A DNA stretch of 64,000 nucleotides from Diadema setosum (GCA_033980235.1 CM067068.1:35441546-35505545); one strand, 5' to 3'; shown: positions 36,227-48,938, counted from the stretch's first letter. The notes: generated from the letters alone by a model not told the origin. Numbers and translations are program-made.

Positions 36227-37646
36227 TTTACTGGAAATCGACCAATGATTTGGATATATGGAAAAAGTGAAGGTAATTTGGGACGACTCGTGAGTCAGTG
36301 GTGTAGAATTTAATCAGTGCGAAAGATATCATATGAAGTCAACAAACTGTCCTTCATTTATGTTATAAGAGTAAGTGTGCAACGGATCTGTTCAACTTCG
36401 CTTTTAAAAGAAACCTGTACTGACATTTTCTACTTGTCTGATAATTCTAATCTACATTTTTTGATGCCTACAACTGGAAAGAGAGGATTCTAAAACCCAG
36501 GATAAGCCTGTGATGATTTTTTGAAAAAAAATGAAAACGAGCAAGCCAAGGAACGATCCACACAATTTGGCATACGTCACACTCACAGGTGCCAACCTCC
36601 GACATTAGCAAAACGAACTACACATGTCAATTTACTGATGAAATCTCACACGAAGTACTGCAAAAACTGTTATTTAGTAAAATTGCAATATGGAGCTGAA
36701 ATAAACATGTTAAACAATATTTATTATTTTTTAAAAGGAATCTCTTCAAAAGCTTTTTATTTAGATAAAATTTGTGGGGAATATTCCAGATATGCAAAAT
36801 GAAATTGGCTTCTTGTCCGCACGTGCTGCCCATAGAAAACTGTGTGTAAGTATAACGAAGGTTGCACTAACTATGCACTGATGATGAGCGACAATGGTTC
36901 GACATCACAGTTCAAACTATCTAACGAAGATGAGGACTGAGTGATTCTTAAAATCTAAATCCAAAAAATAGTCAACGGCAATCACGGTTTACGCCTAGAT
37001 AGAAGAAAACGGCACTCAGTACATAGACTCTAGACTAGAACTAGGACTAGGACTAGTGACCAGTTAAGGACCGAGAAGATTCTACTCGCCGCCCCGTCGA
37101 CAGCTGTACGTGCACAGCGCTAATAATAGGCACAGCGTAAACGTTTAGTATGCAATACCCTGCTGCCAGAACTTGAAGAAAGTCCAGACGAAAGTCCAGA
37201 CTCCAAGGTCTAGCGTTGCCGCTAGATCTAGGCCCTTGTGCTGCAGGCCCTGTTGTTTTTGTGCTGAATTTTGCAGGTAAGGTATCTGCTTTATGGATTT
37301 TCAATGTTTTTGTAGTCGAGATAAATCTCCTGGTGGTCGTATTAACGCCAAGGACTAACTTAGAATTTAGATCTAGTTTTAGTAGGACCCACACCTCGGA
37401 AGAGTGGCCTGACCACGTAACGTTAGATACAAACAGTGCCGCCGCTTCGCGCTGGTGTAGGCATAGTGCTAGAGTAGACTTCCGTATCCAAGTAGATATC
37501 TCAAAATTCACTTAAATTGCACCAAAATCACAAGAAATATTTTATGACTCATGTCCACTTGCTCACGCTAATTGGAACCAAATCGCAAGTCGGGAAGCGT
37601 AAGTGAAGTTGTCGACTTTCCTGTCGTCGCTAAAGACAATCTGCTC
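36227..37646. other. Upstream of deaminase exon; unrecognised open frames
   Basis: Includes a 152-codon minus-strand frame (37511-37053) and an overlapping 99-codon plus-strand frame (37216-37515). Neither has recognisable motifs, and the overlap suggests chance. The stretch around 37050-37500 is richer in G+C than its surroundings. Confidence 0.35.
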
Positions 37647-37775
37647 TGAACGACTTAGCCTTTAAACAAGGCGACTCGCTCTGCGTGCCCCCGTATAGCG
37701 CGTTTACCCCACAAACCTGTTGGCCGGCAATTAAGTGGAGCGAGCCGCCTTTATCCACTCGTTCAGGGATGTGTA

Positions 37776-37942
37776 CGCAGAAAATACACACGGCACCAAG
37801 GCAAGCCGCGCGCGCTTGCTAACAAATTTATATTCTTTGACAAATTTGCGTACAAATTTGTTAGCAAGCGCGCGCGGCTTGCCTTGGTGCCGTGTGTATT
37901 TTCTGCGTCAAATTTGTACGCAAATTTGTCAAAGAATATAAA
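37776..37942. repeat. Interleaved pair of perfect palindromes
   Basis: Arm A (37776-37829, 54 nt) is perfectly complementary to A' (37854-37907). Arm B (37827-37859, 33 nt) is perfectly complementary to B' (37910-37942). The order A-B-A'-B' means either hairpin can form but not both as simple hairpins; together they give a pseudoknot topology. Confidence 0.9.
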
Positions 37943-38634
37943 GCATTATAAAATGGGTTCAAGAATGTAGCCAATAGGAAGCTCTGAAATGAGACACACC
38001 TCCTTCCTTTACTTCAGTACTATTGCACTGCCTGTAATCCTATGGTAGATTGCCGATCGTCTGTGCGCGCGGCGGCTCCTTTGATGAATTGCATGCATAC
38101 GCGTACGCGCTGTCAATCCTGTAAACAACTTCTAGTTCGGGCTGCCGGCCGGCCGGCCTGTCTTCCCTTGTGCATAACATATGTGGCGTACGTACGTAGG
38201 CCCTATACTGTACTATACTATACATATACGTACACTTTGTACAGTACAGTAGACCAAGCGTTATGGGACCGGACGCGTACATGGAGTCACTTTGAAGAGC
38301 AAATCCAACGATTTAGCAGGTTAATTCTCACGCCGTTTTCAGAGTATGTTGTCTAGTAGGCCTATATGAGGAGTCTGTATCAAGTCTTTAAGGTAAAGGG
38401 TGCATATTCTATGTAAAATAAGTAAGTTTTCATGCGGGTGTCCGGAAACCCAACCCCCCATTATACTTATACTGTGCGGGACTTCCGCGAGTGCGACGTG
38501 CGTAAAAGTTTGGGACGAACATCTTCGGACGTCTTGACCCACAAAGGTACGTGAAAAACGCTGAAAAATGATGTTAGTTTTCGAATTTTCGACCCATTTT
38601 ATAAAACAAATGATGCACAGGATTATTTCGTGGC

Positions 38635-38760
38635 GTTAGTGTAGGCGTAGCTCACTCTCGGGTATTTACAATGCAGTGCAACATGCACTCGGCTTCGCCT
38701 CGTGCATGTTTCACAATTGTAAATACCCTCGAGTGCACTACGCCTACACTAATGCACTCT
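38635..38760. repeat. Imperfect palindrome near right end of MULE-like element
   Basis: gttagtgtaggcgtag (38634-38649) and ctacgcctacactaat pair, as do ggtatttacaat and attgtaaatacc, around a loop with its own stem (gcactcggcttcgcctcgtgc). Confidence 0.75.
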
Positions 38761-38922
38761 ATCCTGTGCATCATTTGTATAACAACAACGACAAAAGTAC
38801 ACATCCCTGAACGAGTGGATAAAGGCGGCTCGCTCCACTCGCCGGCCAACAGGTTTGTGGGGTAAACGCGCTACACGGGGGCACGCAGAGCGAGTCGCCT
38901 TGTTTAAAGGCTATGAACGACT

Positions 38923-41918
38923 AAACAAGAGTGATCGCGGCGTAGTAGCCCCACCGAACTAATCGGTGAGTACGAGTAGCCCTACTTGCTGCGCACGCAC
39001 AGACTGAAGTTAGCCATCTTATATCATGAGACAAATCTTTAAGTAATCGGGAGCAAAAAATCAATTTATAAATTATTTGAGCTAAGGTGAATGAAAAATA
39101 AAGGTCGTAAATCACACAAATCGCCAAAATCATGATTTTTTTTTTTTTAGTTTAGTTCCGGCGTAAAGTCCCCGTTCGCACAGTACTAGTCGGCTAACTT
39201 CAGTTCTAGATTGTGCATGTTGCGTTTACCAAGATCTCTCGCGAAGAGTGAGTTTTTTTTTAGTGACAACTTGAAAGTCGGCGACAATATCGATACTTTT
39301 CGATTACCGATTTCGTTCAAATATAATACAGTATTTTGAAATATGCTTAGAAGTATATCCTGTAATTTTGGTGCGATTTGGTTCAGCGAAATTTGAGACA
39401 GCTGCATGGATAGGACAGTACACAAGTGCCGCCTTCTAGCTAAAATTGGGCCTAAGCGTCGTCTGCTACTCGGCACGATTTAACGCACGCGTATGCGAGG
39501 GCTTGTAATCAGTGATATATTTGGCACCTGTGACATCACGACATCCGGGCTCGTCAGCTCATTAGCATAATTCTCGCCCAAAAATTTCCATTTTCAACAT
39601 GAAATTACGGACTAAATCGTTATGAAATTTTGATTCTGTTTGCACCGCTGGGTCTTTTAGAATTAAAAGAACAACATATAAAAAAAATAAAAAAAACCGG
39701 TACAATGCCCTTTTATTACACGGTTAAGCAATAATTATGAAATAATTCAGCAAACTTCCTGGGGGGGGGGGGGGGGAGTTCATGAAGCGTTTTGTCCGAC
39801 AAACTTATCCGACAAATTTGCTCTCCGCCAAGCAGATACAAGGATTTCAATAGCTTATAACACTTACAACAGATATCTGACAAAACACTTCCATGAAATG
39901 CCCACCCGATCAAGATGTGTCTTTTGTTCAGTATCCGTATTAGTGCTATGTCATTTGTGCATCAAAAAGAGAGGTTAGAGAGAACAAAAGTTCTCAGCCA
40001 ATACATTTGAGAAGGAAGCAGCCCTGCGAGCGTTAAAAAGACAGGGACGTACAGTATTTACGTTTGCTTTATAACAGGGCTTCCACGAAAATGTGGAAAA
40101 GGAAAATGATTTTTAGTTTTGATAACAGAAACGTCGAAACAATGAGACAACACACATCCCATACATCTACAATTCTATTTAGTAGTTGTCCTTTTGTGGC
40201 TTAATAATAGAAGCATTTTGCATACAAATGGAAGCAGCCATAAATTTTTCCATCTCCCTTATTAAAAAAAAGAAGATAGGGAGAAAGAAAGAAAAACAAA
40301 TAAATATATAGACGGAAGCTGAAATAAAAAATAACTAGAGTACAACTGTACCAGCTTGAGGACTACATGGGGACAAGAAGAAGTACATAAACCCATTAGG
40401 TAGACAAAAGAGACTTTAGAATATTTAACTTACGCCATCTAGCTGCCTGTAAAATTTCCCTCTTGTGGCAATATTTGTTTCAATGACCACTTCCAAATCT
40501 CTTCCACACGTCAAAACATTTAATTCGTTGCATTTCTTTCATCAGTAACGAAGCAGCACCTTATTCTATTTCTTCACTTATCTATATCCTTCCGCCTGTT
40601 GTTATGTCTACTTTCTTTTCTTCACTCTCCACCTCTTCTCTTCTCTCACTGCTTCAAAAAAGATGAATTGTAAAGTCGCTAGAAGTTTATGCTTTGGCTG
40701 CGAATTGTCATAGAAGTCATTACAGTTGCTTTAGTCACGACAAGCATATAACTCATAGCATAACTGATCCGAGAATAGAAATCTGAAATTTAGTCATTGG
40801 TCGGTATTTCAATATCGAAGTTTACGGCATTCATGACCTACAGTATGGGGTCCAACCCACCGACCGGGTCCATAACGACCGACCGCGCATTATAATGGCA
40901 TTGCGCGTACAGAAAGAAAATGTACGCATGGGACTACGCGCAACGGTGTTCGATTCTTCACTGGGCTACGCTACCGAGTAAAATGTGGCGAAAACAACTA
41001 AGTATTCCCTCTAAATTACCGAAATTTAGCAAAATCGAATAAGGTTTATCGTGTAACTAACGTTACATATAACTAGGCCTACCTTTGCTGACTCGTTGTT
41101 AGATGTAGAGTATCCTTCCGTAATAAATTTGACGATTTTGACCGCAAAATTGTCACCGCCGCTTGTACGATCGTGCACACACGTTACACATACACATGAC
41201 ATAAACATTTTGTCGCCCGCTACGACCGTACGAGTTGATGCAGAAACGAGAAATGAATGTGAAAAAACAAACCGACTCATCTAATTTATTTCAATTACGA
41301 TGAAAAGTTTCCTAATGAAAATCAAGTCAAATTCATCAAACAGTCCTTCAAAAGTAATATCGAAGGATTCAAAATATATTCAAATATTATTGGGGAAAAA
41401 AATTACGACTAGAAAAAAAAACAGCAGCTTGTCGAAAAAACGCGTTTAAGTACGCTTTATACGTATTGTCAATAGAGGGCGGGGTGGTCGGTCGATATGA
41501 GCCCGGCAACTGAGTGCGGAAAAAATGACACCCCACGCGTTCGAAGCCGCCATCTAGAGCGCGTATCTCAGATCGCATTTTCAGTGCGCGCTTGTGAATC
41601 CGGAGTATTTTCTCCACACGTGAGTAAAATTTCAGGCAAATTGTGAGATTATTCACGTTTCTATTGATAGAAAAACGTTAGGTGTCCGATATTATGAACA
41701 CCCAACCATACGACCTATCCTTAGCTGAATTTGTTTTGCTTGAATACGTGTTACATAAGTATAGGAACGGTTAATGCACATTGCATTCAGCAACTTCATA
41801 CATTCTTTAAGGCATTGAAGAATGTAGGGAATACCCGTTTGTTATGAACTTACGGCCAGGAATATATTGGTAATTGAAGGATTTAGTATGTGTAGCGAAT
41901 ATTTGAGTGGTAACTTAC
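38923..41918. other. Intergenic/intronic region, no gene recognised
   Basis: Contains poly-T (39137-39148), a 16-bp G run (39762-39777) and short frames only. A minus-strand frame at 41280-41082 ends at a weak donor (AAAG|gtaggc) but has no recognisable motif. Confidence 0.4.
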
Positions 41919-42086
41919 CCCATGTTGACAGAAATATGAAGGAATAAGGAGTTTGAAGACGATGTTAAGTCCTGTACGAAGGATCCAAAACATTGCCGGT
42001 AGATATGCGCGTACCGCGTAGTGTTCATTCAGCTCCAGGTTGTAGACCTTCCCTCGTTCGTTATCATCGATACTTTGGCCATTCAT
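41919..42086 (-). CDS. Candidate 5' exon (donor gtaagtt), unrecognised
   Basis: A strong donor, ATGGG|GTAAGTT, lies at 41923-41912. Two readings are possible. A 56-codon frame starting at 42086 (MNGQSIDDNERGKVYNLELN...) ends at the donor in phase 0. Alternatively, the ATG at 41923 gives ATG-GG, which would splice in phase onto the deaminase exon at 36095 (G-TCA-ACT) to read M-G-S-T-S-S-P-S-R-E. The second reading would make this the deaminase first exon across a 5.8-kb intron. Either could be chance. Confidence 0.25.
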
Positions 42087-42907
42087 TTAAATCATATCCA
42101 AAAATTCCCTAAATTTATCATTTCTGAGAAAAATAAGTTGCAGATATTGATACACGATTTAGTTTTTGGTGATAGAAATGAATTTTATTATTCCTCGGAA
42201 GCTAACTTACAAAATGATATGAGTTTGCATGCGAGCTTCCGCTTCGCATCGCTGTTATGACGTAGCCACGTCAGCTTGTGATTTTGATCCCTCGTGTGTG
42301 AAAATTACTGTTATTTTGTCGATTCTGGTTAATACTGGAGAGATTTAGTTTATTATATGCATTTGGTCATTTAGTAAATAACGCACAATTTATAAAGATG
42401 CAGATTCTTTATTATGGAAAGTGATAGTTGTCGAGATATTAAGATATGTGCGACGTCAAATTAGCACAAAAATCTACGGAGTGTACAAGTTCAGCGCTTA
42501 GCGCATACCGTAGCTACCTCCGCATAGTGTTTCCCGCGACGTCCGCATTAAGTGGGGTACGTATAAGCAGGAATTTTTTTTTTTTAAGATCGAGAGGAGA
42601 CTCCCGGAGTCCTTCTCCAGGTATCGAGCTACACTGTACTCTCTGCTCACTCCTCAACACACTAGAATATCTTAAACTTTCTTCCCCCCCCCCCCCTGTA
42701 TGTAGAGGAGACTCTTGGAGTTCTACTCCAGGTATCGAGCATCTGCTCACTCCTCAACATACCAACTACAACCCCCCCCCCCCCCTTATGTCCCCATGTA
42801 AAATTTCAACTTATGTTTTGGGATCTTTTGGCAAATTCAAATTCTACTAAGACATATGAGAGACATGCTTTGTTTTACTTTCAGGAGATCTTAGGGATTC
42901 TGGCGAG
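42087..42907. other. No gene recognised; inverted-repeat remnant
   Basis: Around 42590-42770 the phrase ggagactc(t/c)(t/c)ggagt(t/c)ct(t/a)ctccaggtatcgagc occurs twice, followed by ctcactcctcaaca, each followed by a C run. This is a direct duplication of about 125 bp. Confidence 0.4.
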
Positions 42908-42915
42908 TCATTAAC

Positions 42916-45332
42916 CAGTGGCGTATCTAGGGGGGGGGGGGGGGGGGCAAGGGGAAAACAAAAACTCGCCCGGAAGGGTGGAGGCCCTGGGAAAATAGTG
43001 GGGAGGGGGGCAGAAAACCAAATAAAACAAGATAAAAATTAAACATGATGATGACGCGGACAAAATGACAATGCTTACAGTGTTCACACAAAAATGCCAT
43101 GTTCTGTGAGCTGAAATACAAAAATTTTCGGCTCGCTCGCTGCACTCGCTCGCCAAAATCTATATAGAAAAGAAGGTAAGAACAAAACGTGATGATGACA
43201 AAATGACAGTGTCTATTGTGTTCACACATGTCATTCTATATTCAGCAGGCAAAATGTTTCACGGAGCAGCGACTGCAATTTCTTTCGTTCTTAAGCGAAC
43301 GCCGATTGGATCAAAAGAAGGCACCAACGGTTTCGAACATACGGGGGGGGGGGGGGGCGCAAAAAAAATCAAAAAAGATAAGAAAAAAAATTAATGATGA
43401 CGCAGAAATATACATATTTCGGCTCACTCGCTCGTACTAATTTAGAGTATTTTTTCAAGTCCTCAGTTTGTTGGTATAAATCGTTATCTATAAGGTCGTC
43501 ACTGTAATTGTGAGATTTAATAAGCAAAAAATGACAAGAATCCCATGTTTTGTAAGCTGAAATACAAAAATATTCGGATCGCTCGCTGCGCTCGTCGCCA
43601 AAATTTATATAAAAAAACTAGAAATGTCGCTTTGGCGACTGGTATGCCTCCGCCATAATGCATGATTTTCCCAATAGGTCTAGATAGTACATGTGGACAA
43701 TGTGTGATTACATTTTCACAAAATTGGCAAAATATTGGAATGACAAGTTTGTCACAAATGTGTTGAATGTTCACCTTCCTTGACGTAGGTTTAATTGGAT
43801 GAATAGGAGAGCATGTATCTAGGGATTTAAGGACTTTAACTTGACTTTGACCCACTCATACATTTAGGCATTGAGTAATTTTCAAGGTACAGGTGTGGAG
43901 AAAAAGTGCAATTTCTGAATTGAATAGTAAATTGTTACCATTTTCATCTGGCCCTTGACCCTAAAATTCATAAGATAATTACTTTCAGGTAGAACATGCA
44001 TAATATGTAATAAGTTTCAAGGTAACTTGAGCCACTTCCGAAATATGGAGGAAAAAGTTAGTTCAGCACTTTCAGTTGATCTTTGACCTTTTGACCTTTG
44101 AGGCAAAAAGAGAAGAAAAAAAACTTTCCAGAGAATTTCTATTAGGTTACACACGCATACACCAAGTGTAAAAAGATAACCCTGCTGGCATTGCATAAAT
44201 ATGAGGGTAATAGTAACATTTTGAAGTCTAGCACTTGACCTTTGATCCCTGACCTTTGACCCCATGAACCCTACATTCTCTAGATAATCACTTCCAGTCA
44301 GTACATGTATATACTATGTTCCATGAAGATACCTTGAACAATTTTCCAAGGTATGGAGAAAAAAAAAGAAGTTTCAATATTTTTACTTGACCTTTTGACC
44401 TTTGACCTTTGACTTCATGACCCAAACTTTCACCAGAGAATTTTAATTTGGTAATACATGTATACACTAAGTTTCAAGAAAATATCTTCAGGCATTCAAT
44501 AGATATGGTGGAAATAGTGAAATTTTATGTATTTGACCCTGACCTTTTGACCTTTGACCTTTGACCTCATGACCCAAACTTTCACCAGAGAATCTTAATT
44601 GGGTAATACATGTATACACTAAGTTTCAAGAAAATATCTTCAGGCATTCAATAGATATGGTGGAAATAGTGAAATTTTATGTATTTGACCTTGACCTTTT
44701 GACCTTTGACCTTGAGCATGTGCACCCAAAAGTTGATAGGCACAACTTCATCCCCTAATACACATACATGCCAAGTTTCATTAGGATACCTCAACAGGTT
44801 TCGATAGTTACCTTGTCCACAAAATTCAGTACGGACGGACGGAAGGACGGACGGACAACCCGAAAACATAATGCCTCCGGCACCACTTCGTGGCGGAGGC
44901 ATAAAGATAAGAACAAAACGTGATGATGACGCGGACATCACAAATTTCGGCTCACTAGCGCGCACTAATTTAGAGTATTTTTTAAGGTCCTCAGTTTGTT
45001 GGCATAAATCGTTATCTATAAGGCCGTCACTATATCTTGATTAGAATTGTAAGATTTGGTAAGCAAAAAATGACACAAGAATTCCATGTTTTGTAAGCTG
45101 AAATACAAACACTTTCGGCTCGCTCGCTGCGCTCGCTCGCCAAAATCTATCAAAATTCATTACATTTAAATCACCCTCAAAAAGATCCCTTTTAAGTGCT
45201 TGAAAAAGCATCATGTATGGACTTTGTTTAAAGTCCCTACCGGGATGGGGTTGGGGTTGAACACTTTTTCAGAAATTAGGGGCGCAATTTTCGTGCTTGC
45301 CCCGGGCGCCGTTTTCCCTAGATACACCACTG
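42916..45332. mobile_element. hAT transposon, non-autonomous, 2.4 kb, with nested insertion
   Basis: Perfect 8-bp duplication TCATTAAC at 42908-42915 and 45333-45340. Terminal inverted repeats CAGTGGCGTATCTAGGG and, from the right, CAGTGGTGTATCTAGGG are a hAT-type end. The interior includes two direct copies of a roughly 240-bp segment (about 43375-43600 and 44905-45150) and between them a full copy of the DR1/GGACGG repeat. No transposase is visible. Confidence 0.85.
43615..44905 (+). mobile_element. DR1/GGACGG repeat family, copy 3 (nested in hAT)
   Basis: Starts aaactagaaatgtcgctttggcg and ends with the hairpin around ccacttcgtggcggaggcataaa. It has a reduced cggacgg tract (44834-44855) and expanded tgacctttgacc tracts at about 44236, 44395, 44552 and 44695. 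A 154-bp segment with the phrase caagaaaatatcttcaggca is tandemly duplicated near 44440-44700. Confidence 0.75.
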
Positions 45333-45678
45333 TCATTAACTAAGTGGAAACTGAAGAACTTAGGCACATGTACAAATCAAACGAAATGTATAGATGATTC
45401 TGTATTAGAATTTACGAGTTGGTTTAGGCATGCATGAATAACTTGAAGATATAGTTTTAATTACTTCAGCCGTTTAGTCTCATATGTGAATGAGTACGTA
45501 ACAGTGGCGATCTAGTTAGAACTTTGTAAAAGGAATATTGAACTTTGATTTTTGTTTTTGTTGAACCTGAAATCTGAGTTGCAACCTTGTGTCTTTGTTT
45601 CTGTGTACGACTCACTTGACTTAGTTTCTATTTTCATACACCAACGCAACCCATACACAACAACATACACATCTACTA

Positions 45679-45684
45679 CACACA

Positions 45685-45724
<40 letters not shown>

Positions 45725-45757
45725 CACACACACACGCACGCACACACACGCACACAC
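45679..45757. repeat. (CA)n microsatellite at hAT insertion site
   Basis: Imperfect (CA)n with CG interruptions. It continues as (CA)n at 49054-49076 on the other side of the element. Confidence 0.9.
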
Positions 45758-48700
45758 CATGGGCGTAAATCCCGGGGGGGGGGGGATGGGGGGATATATC
45801 CCCCCTGAAATGGAGGAGGGGGGGGGATGGCCTGTACAATCATCCCCCCTGAATTTTGAGGGGAAAAAATGGAGGAAGCAGAAATGTGATTGTATCAATT
45901 TTGGCATATTGCATGACGTTTGTACGCCGGCCTTCAGACAGGTAACAGAGCTGAACAGTATTCTATCTTGTAGGAAAATGTATCATTTTCTCAAGCGCTC
46001 GCTCGCTTCGCTCGCTCGCGAAGAAAGTAACATCGACATACACTGTAAGGTATGGCTCAGGCGTTGACAACGTCAAATAGTATAGGTCTACATATAAACA
46101 TGCTATGACGCGAGTGACTGGGGACCATCTGCAAAATATGTACGAAAACATACAAACAAACAATAACAACAACTTTATCGCCATAATTGAACCCCCTCCA
46201 TTTTCTGAATCATTCCTGAGAAACGACAGTGACTAATGACTCAGTCAGGATACATCTATGGGCATACCAAGGGAAGATCAGGGACGTCGAATCTATGGGG
46301 GGCAAAGGGGCATTTGCCCCGCCCCAAAGGAAGTGTTTAGACAGACAAATCATTATATATCCCCCAAGCAATTCCCGAGATGAGGACAAATCTCGAACTT
46401 TCTTAATGGAAAATTGTCCAGATATCGCCAGAACTATGCACCAGATCGTTGTATTGCAATCATGAACATGCAAAAGGTCCGCTATACAGGATAAGGGATA
46501 AACTTTGTACACTTTTGACATAGACGTATATTCCCTAATTTATCAAAGAGTGTGCAGCAGATCTTTCACTTAACAAAAGCAACCTAATATGTATAGAGGT
46601 GTCGATGGGGGGGGGGGGGATGGTTCTCAAATAAAAGTGGGACAAACAAAAGCGAAAAATATAGCTACAAACGGCAGTTTTTGGAGTGTAAAATTTTAAA
46701 ATTTTAAAGCTCGCTCGCTCCGCTCGCTCGCATTAATTAACCGCTATGCCATTCTCCTGATGTTGCTGCCAGTGATTGACGGCAGGTGCACCCGGGGCGC
46801 CCCCCCCCCCCCTTAATTTCCAAAGCGAAAATATAGCTACAAACGACAGTTTTTAGGACTGGAAAATGTCAAAATTTTCAAGCTCACTCGCTTCGCTCGG
46901 TAGCATTTAATCAGTATGCCATTCTCCTGATGTTGCTGCCAGTAATTGCCGGCAGTTGCGCCCGGTGTGACACCTTAACTTCCAAAGCGAAAAAATACAG
47001 CCACAAACGGCAGTCTTTGGACTGTAAAATGTCAAAATTTTCAAGCTCACTCGCTTCGCTCGCTAGCATTTAATCAGTATGCCATTCTCCTGATGTTGCT
47101 GCCAGTAATTGCCGGCAGTTGCACTCGGTGTGCCCCCTAAATTTCCAAAGCGAAAAAGTATAGCTACAAACGGCAGTTTTTAGACTGTAAAATTTCAAAA
47201 TTTTCAAGCTCGCTCGCTCCGCTCGCTCGCATTTAATCGCTATGCCATTCTCCTGATGTTGCTGCCAATGATTGTGAGCAGGTGCGCCCCCTTAATTTCC
47301 AAAGCGAAAAATATAGCTACAAACGGCAGTTTGGGGACTGTAAAATGTCAAATTTTTGAAGCTCGCTCGCTCGCATTTAATTATAATTATTCCATTCTCC
47401 TGATGTTGCTGCCAGTAATTGCCAGCAGTTTTCGCCCGGTGCGCCCCTTAATTTCCAAAGCGAAAAATATAGCGACAAACGGCAGTTTTTTGACTGTCAA
47501 ATGTCAAAATTTTGAAGCTCGCTCGCTTCGCTCGCTCGCATTTAATCATTATGCCATTCTCCTGATGTTGCTGCATGCCTGTAATTGCCAACAATTTTTG
47601 CCCGGTGCGCTCCCTTCATTTCCAAAGCGAAAAAATACAGCCACAAACGGCAGTTTTTGGGACTGGAAAATGTCAAAATTTTCAAGCGCATTCGCTTCGC
47701 TCGCTCGCATTTAATCATTATGCCATTCTCCTGATGTTGCTGCCAGTAATTGCCAGCATTTTTCGCCCGGTGCGCCCCCTTAATTTCCAAAGCGAAAAAT
47801 ATAGCGACAAACGGCAGTTTTTTGACTGTCAAATATCAAAATTTTCAAGCTCACTCGCTTCGCTCGCTCGCATTTAATCGTTATGCCATTCTGATGTTGC
47901 TGCCCGATTGCCGGCAGTTGCGCCCGGTGTGCCCCCATAATTTTCAAAAGCGAAAAAATACAGCCACAAACGACAGTCTTTGGACTGTAAAATCTAACAA
48001 TGTTCAAGCTCGCTCGCCCCGCTCGGTCGCATTTAACTGCTATGTCATTCTGCTGATGTTGCTGCCAGTAATTGCCAGCAGTTGTGCCTGATGCGGCCCC
48101 CCTTAATTTCCAAAGCGAAAAAGTATAGCTACAAACGGCAGTTTTTAGACTGTAAAATGTTCAAATTTTTATGCTCGCTCGCTCCGCTCGCTCGCATTTA
48201 ATCGCTATGCCATTCTCCTAATGTTGCTGCCACTGATTGACAGCAGTTGCGCCTGGTGTGCCCCCCTTAATTTCCAAAGCGAAGAATATAGCTCATACAA
48301 ACGGCAGTTTTTGGACTGAAAAATGTCAAAATTTTCAACGCAAAGAGATTTCACCGTAGGAGGGGGAAACCCCCCTACCATACCCTCCCCCCTCGCTTGA
48401 TTCGTTCCCTCACATAACCGCTCCTCCTAAGATCAAATCCTGCCTACGCCGATGATAGGCCCCATTATTTAGTAGGCCTTCACAGTGATGTCGCACAGCA
48501 AGAGCTGAAATACCACGATTTTGTCATTCAATAATATATTGTGAATATTTCATTTTCTTAGTGTTTTTTTTTACAGAAAAGAAAACAAAATTTTCACCAC
48601 AAGACACTTAGCACCAGATCTCTGAATTTCAGGTCTGAAAATGCAAAATCTTCCTCGTGTGGGAGAAGGATACCCCCCCCCCCCCCCCATACACACCCTT

Positions 48701-48938
48701 CCCCCATTCGGTCGTTCCGCTCCCTCTCACAGATATATATATATATAAAAAAATGTTTTTATACTTTTAAGGTCGTCTGACAAGCAAAAAAAAAAAGCAA
48801 CAAGAACAAAAAGTCTTTATGTTGTTGCTGCCACTTTTCTCCCACTTTATATTTCATGCAAAAGAGTGGGGCATCCGATCCCTGTAAAGTGTGTGTGTGT
48901 GTGTGGGGGGGGGGCACAAAGCTTCTCCCCCCCCCCCC

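Larger units (their letters stand above)
37656..38913. mobile_element. Mutator-like (MULE) MITE with 9-bp target duplication
   Basis: TGAACGACT at 37647-37655 and 38914-38922 is a perfect 9-bp duplication. Terminal inverted repeats of about 120 bp (37656-37775 and 38797-38913) start TAGCCTTTAAACAAGGCGAC and are nearly identical apart from a small indel. Long TIRs with a 9-bp duplication fit Mutator-like elements. The interior has two large palindromic regions and no transposase. The two arms are so similar that insertion looks recent. Confidence 0.8.

Noticed and set aside
37053..37511. 152-codon minus-strand frame upstream of the deaminase exon
   Set aside because: Overlaps an equally long frame on the other strand, no motif and no splice sites in phase with the deaminase exon. 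Left as unrecognised.
45512..46067. 131- and 171-codon frames on opposite strands
   Set aside because: Built on (CA)n, G/C runs and hAT sequence; no recognisable domain.
47256..48091. Frames of 100-152 codons with repeated motifs (ISKAKNIATNG...)
   Set aside because: They follow the tandem array period, occur in several frames and on both strands, and show no splice or family support.
46640..48340. Regularly spaced repeats that might suggest a CRISPR array
   Set aside because: The whole 162-bp unit repeats, with no short constant repeat separated by unique spacers, and the context is eukaryotic. It is a satellite-type array.
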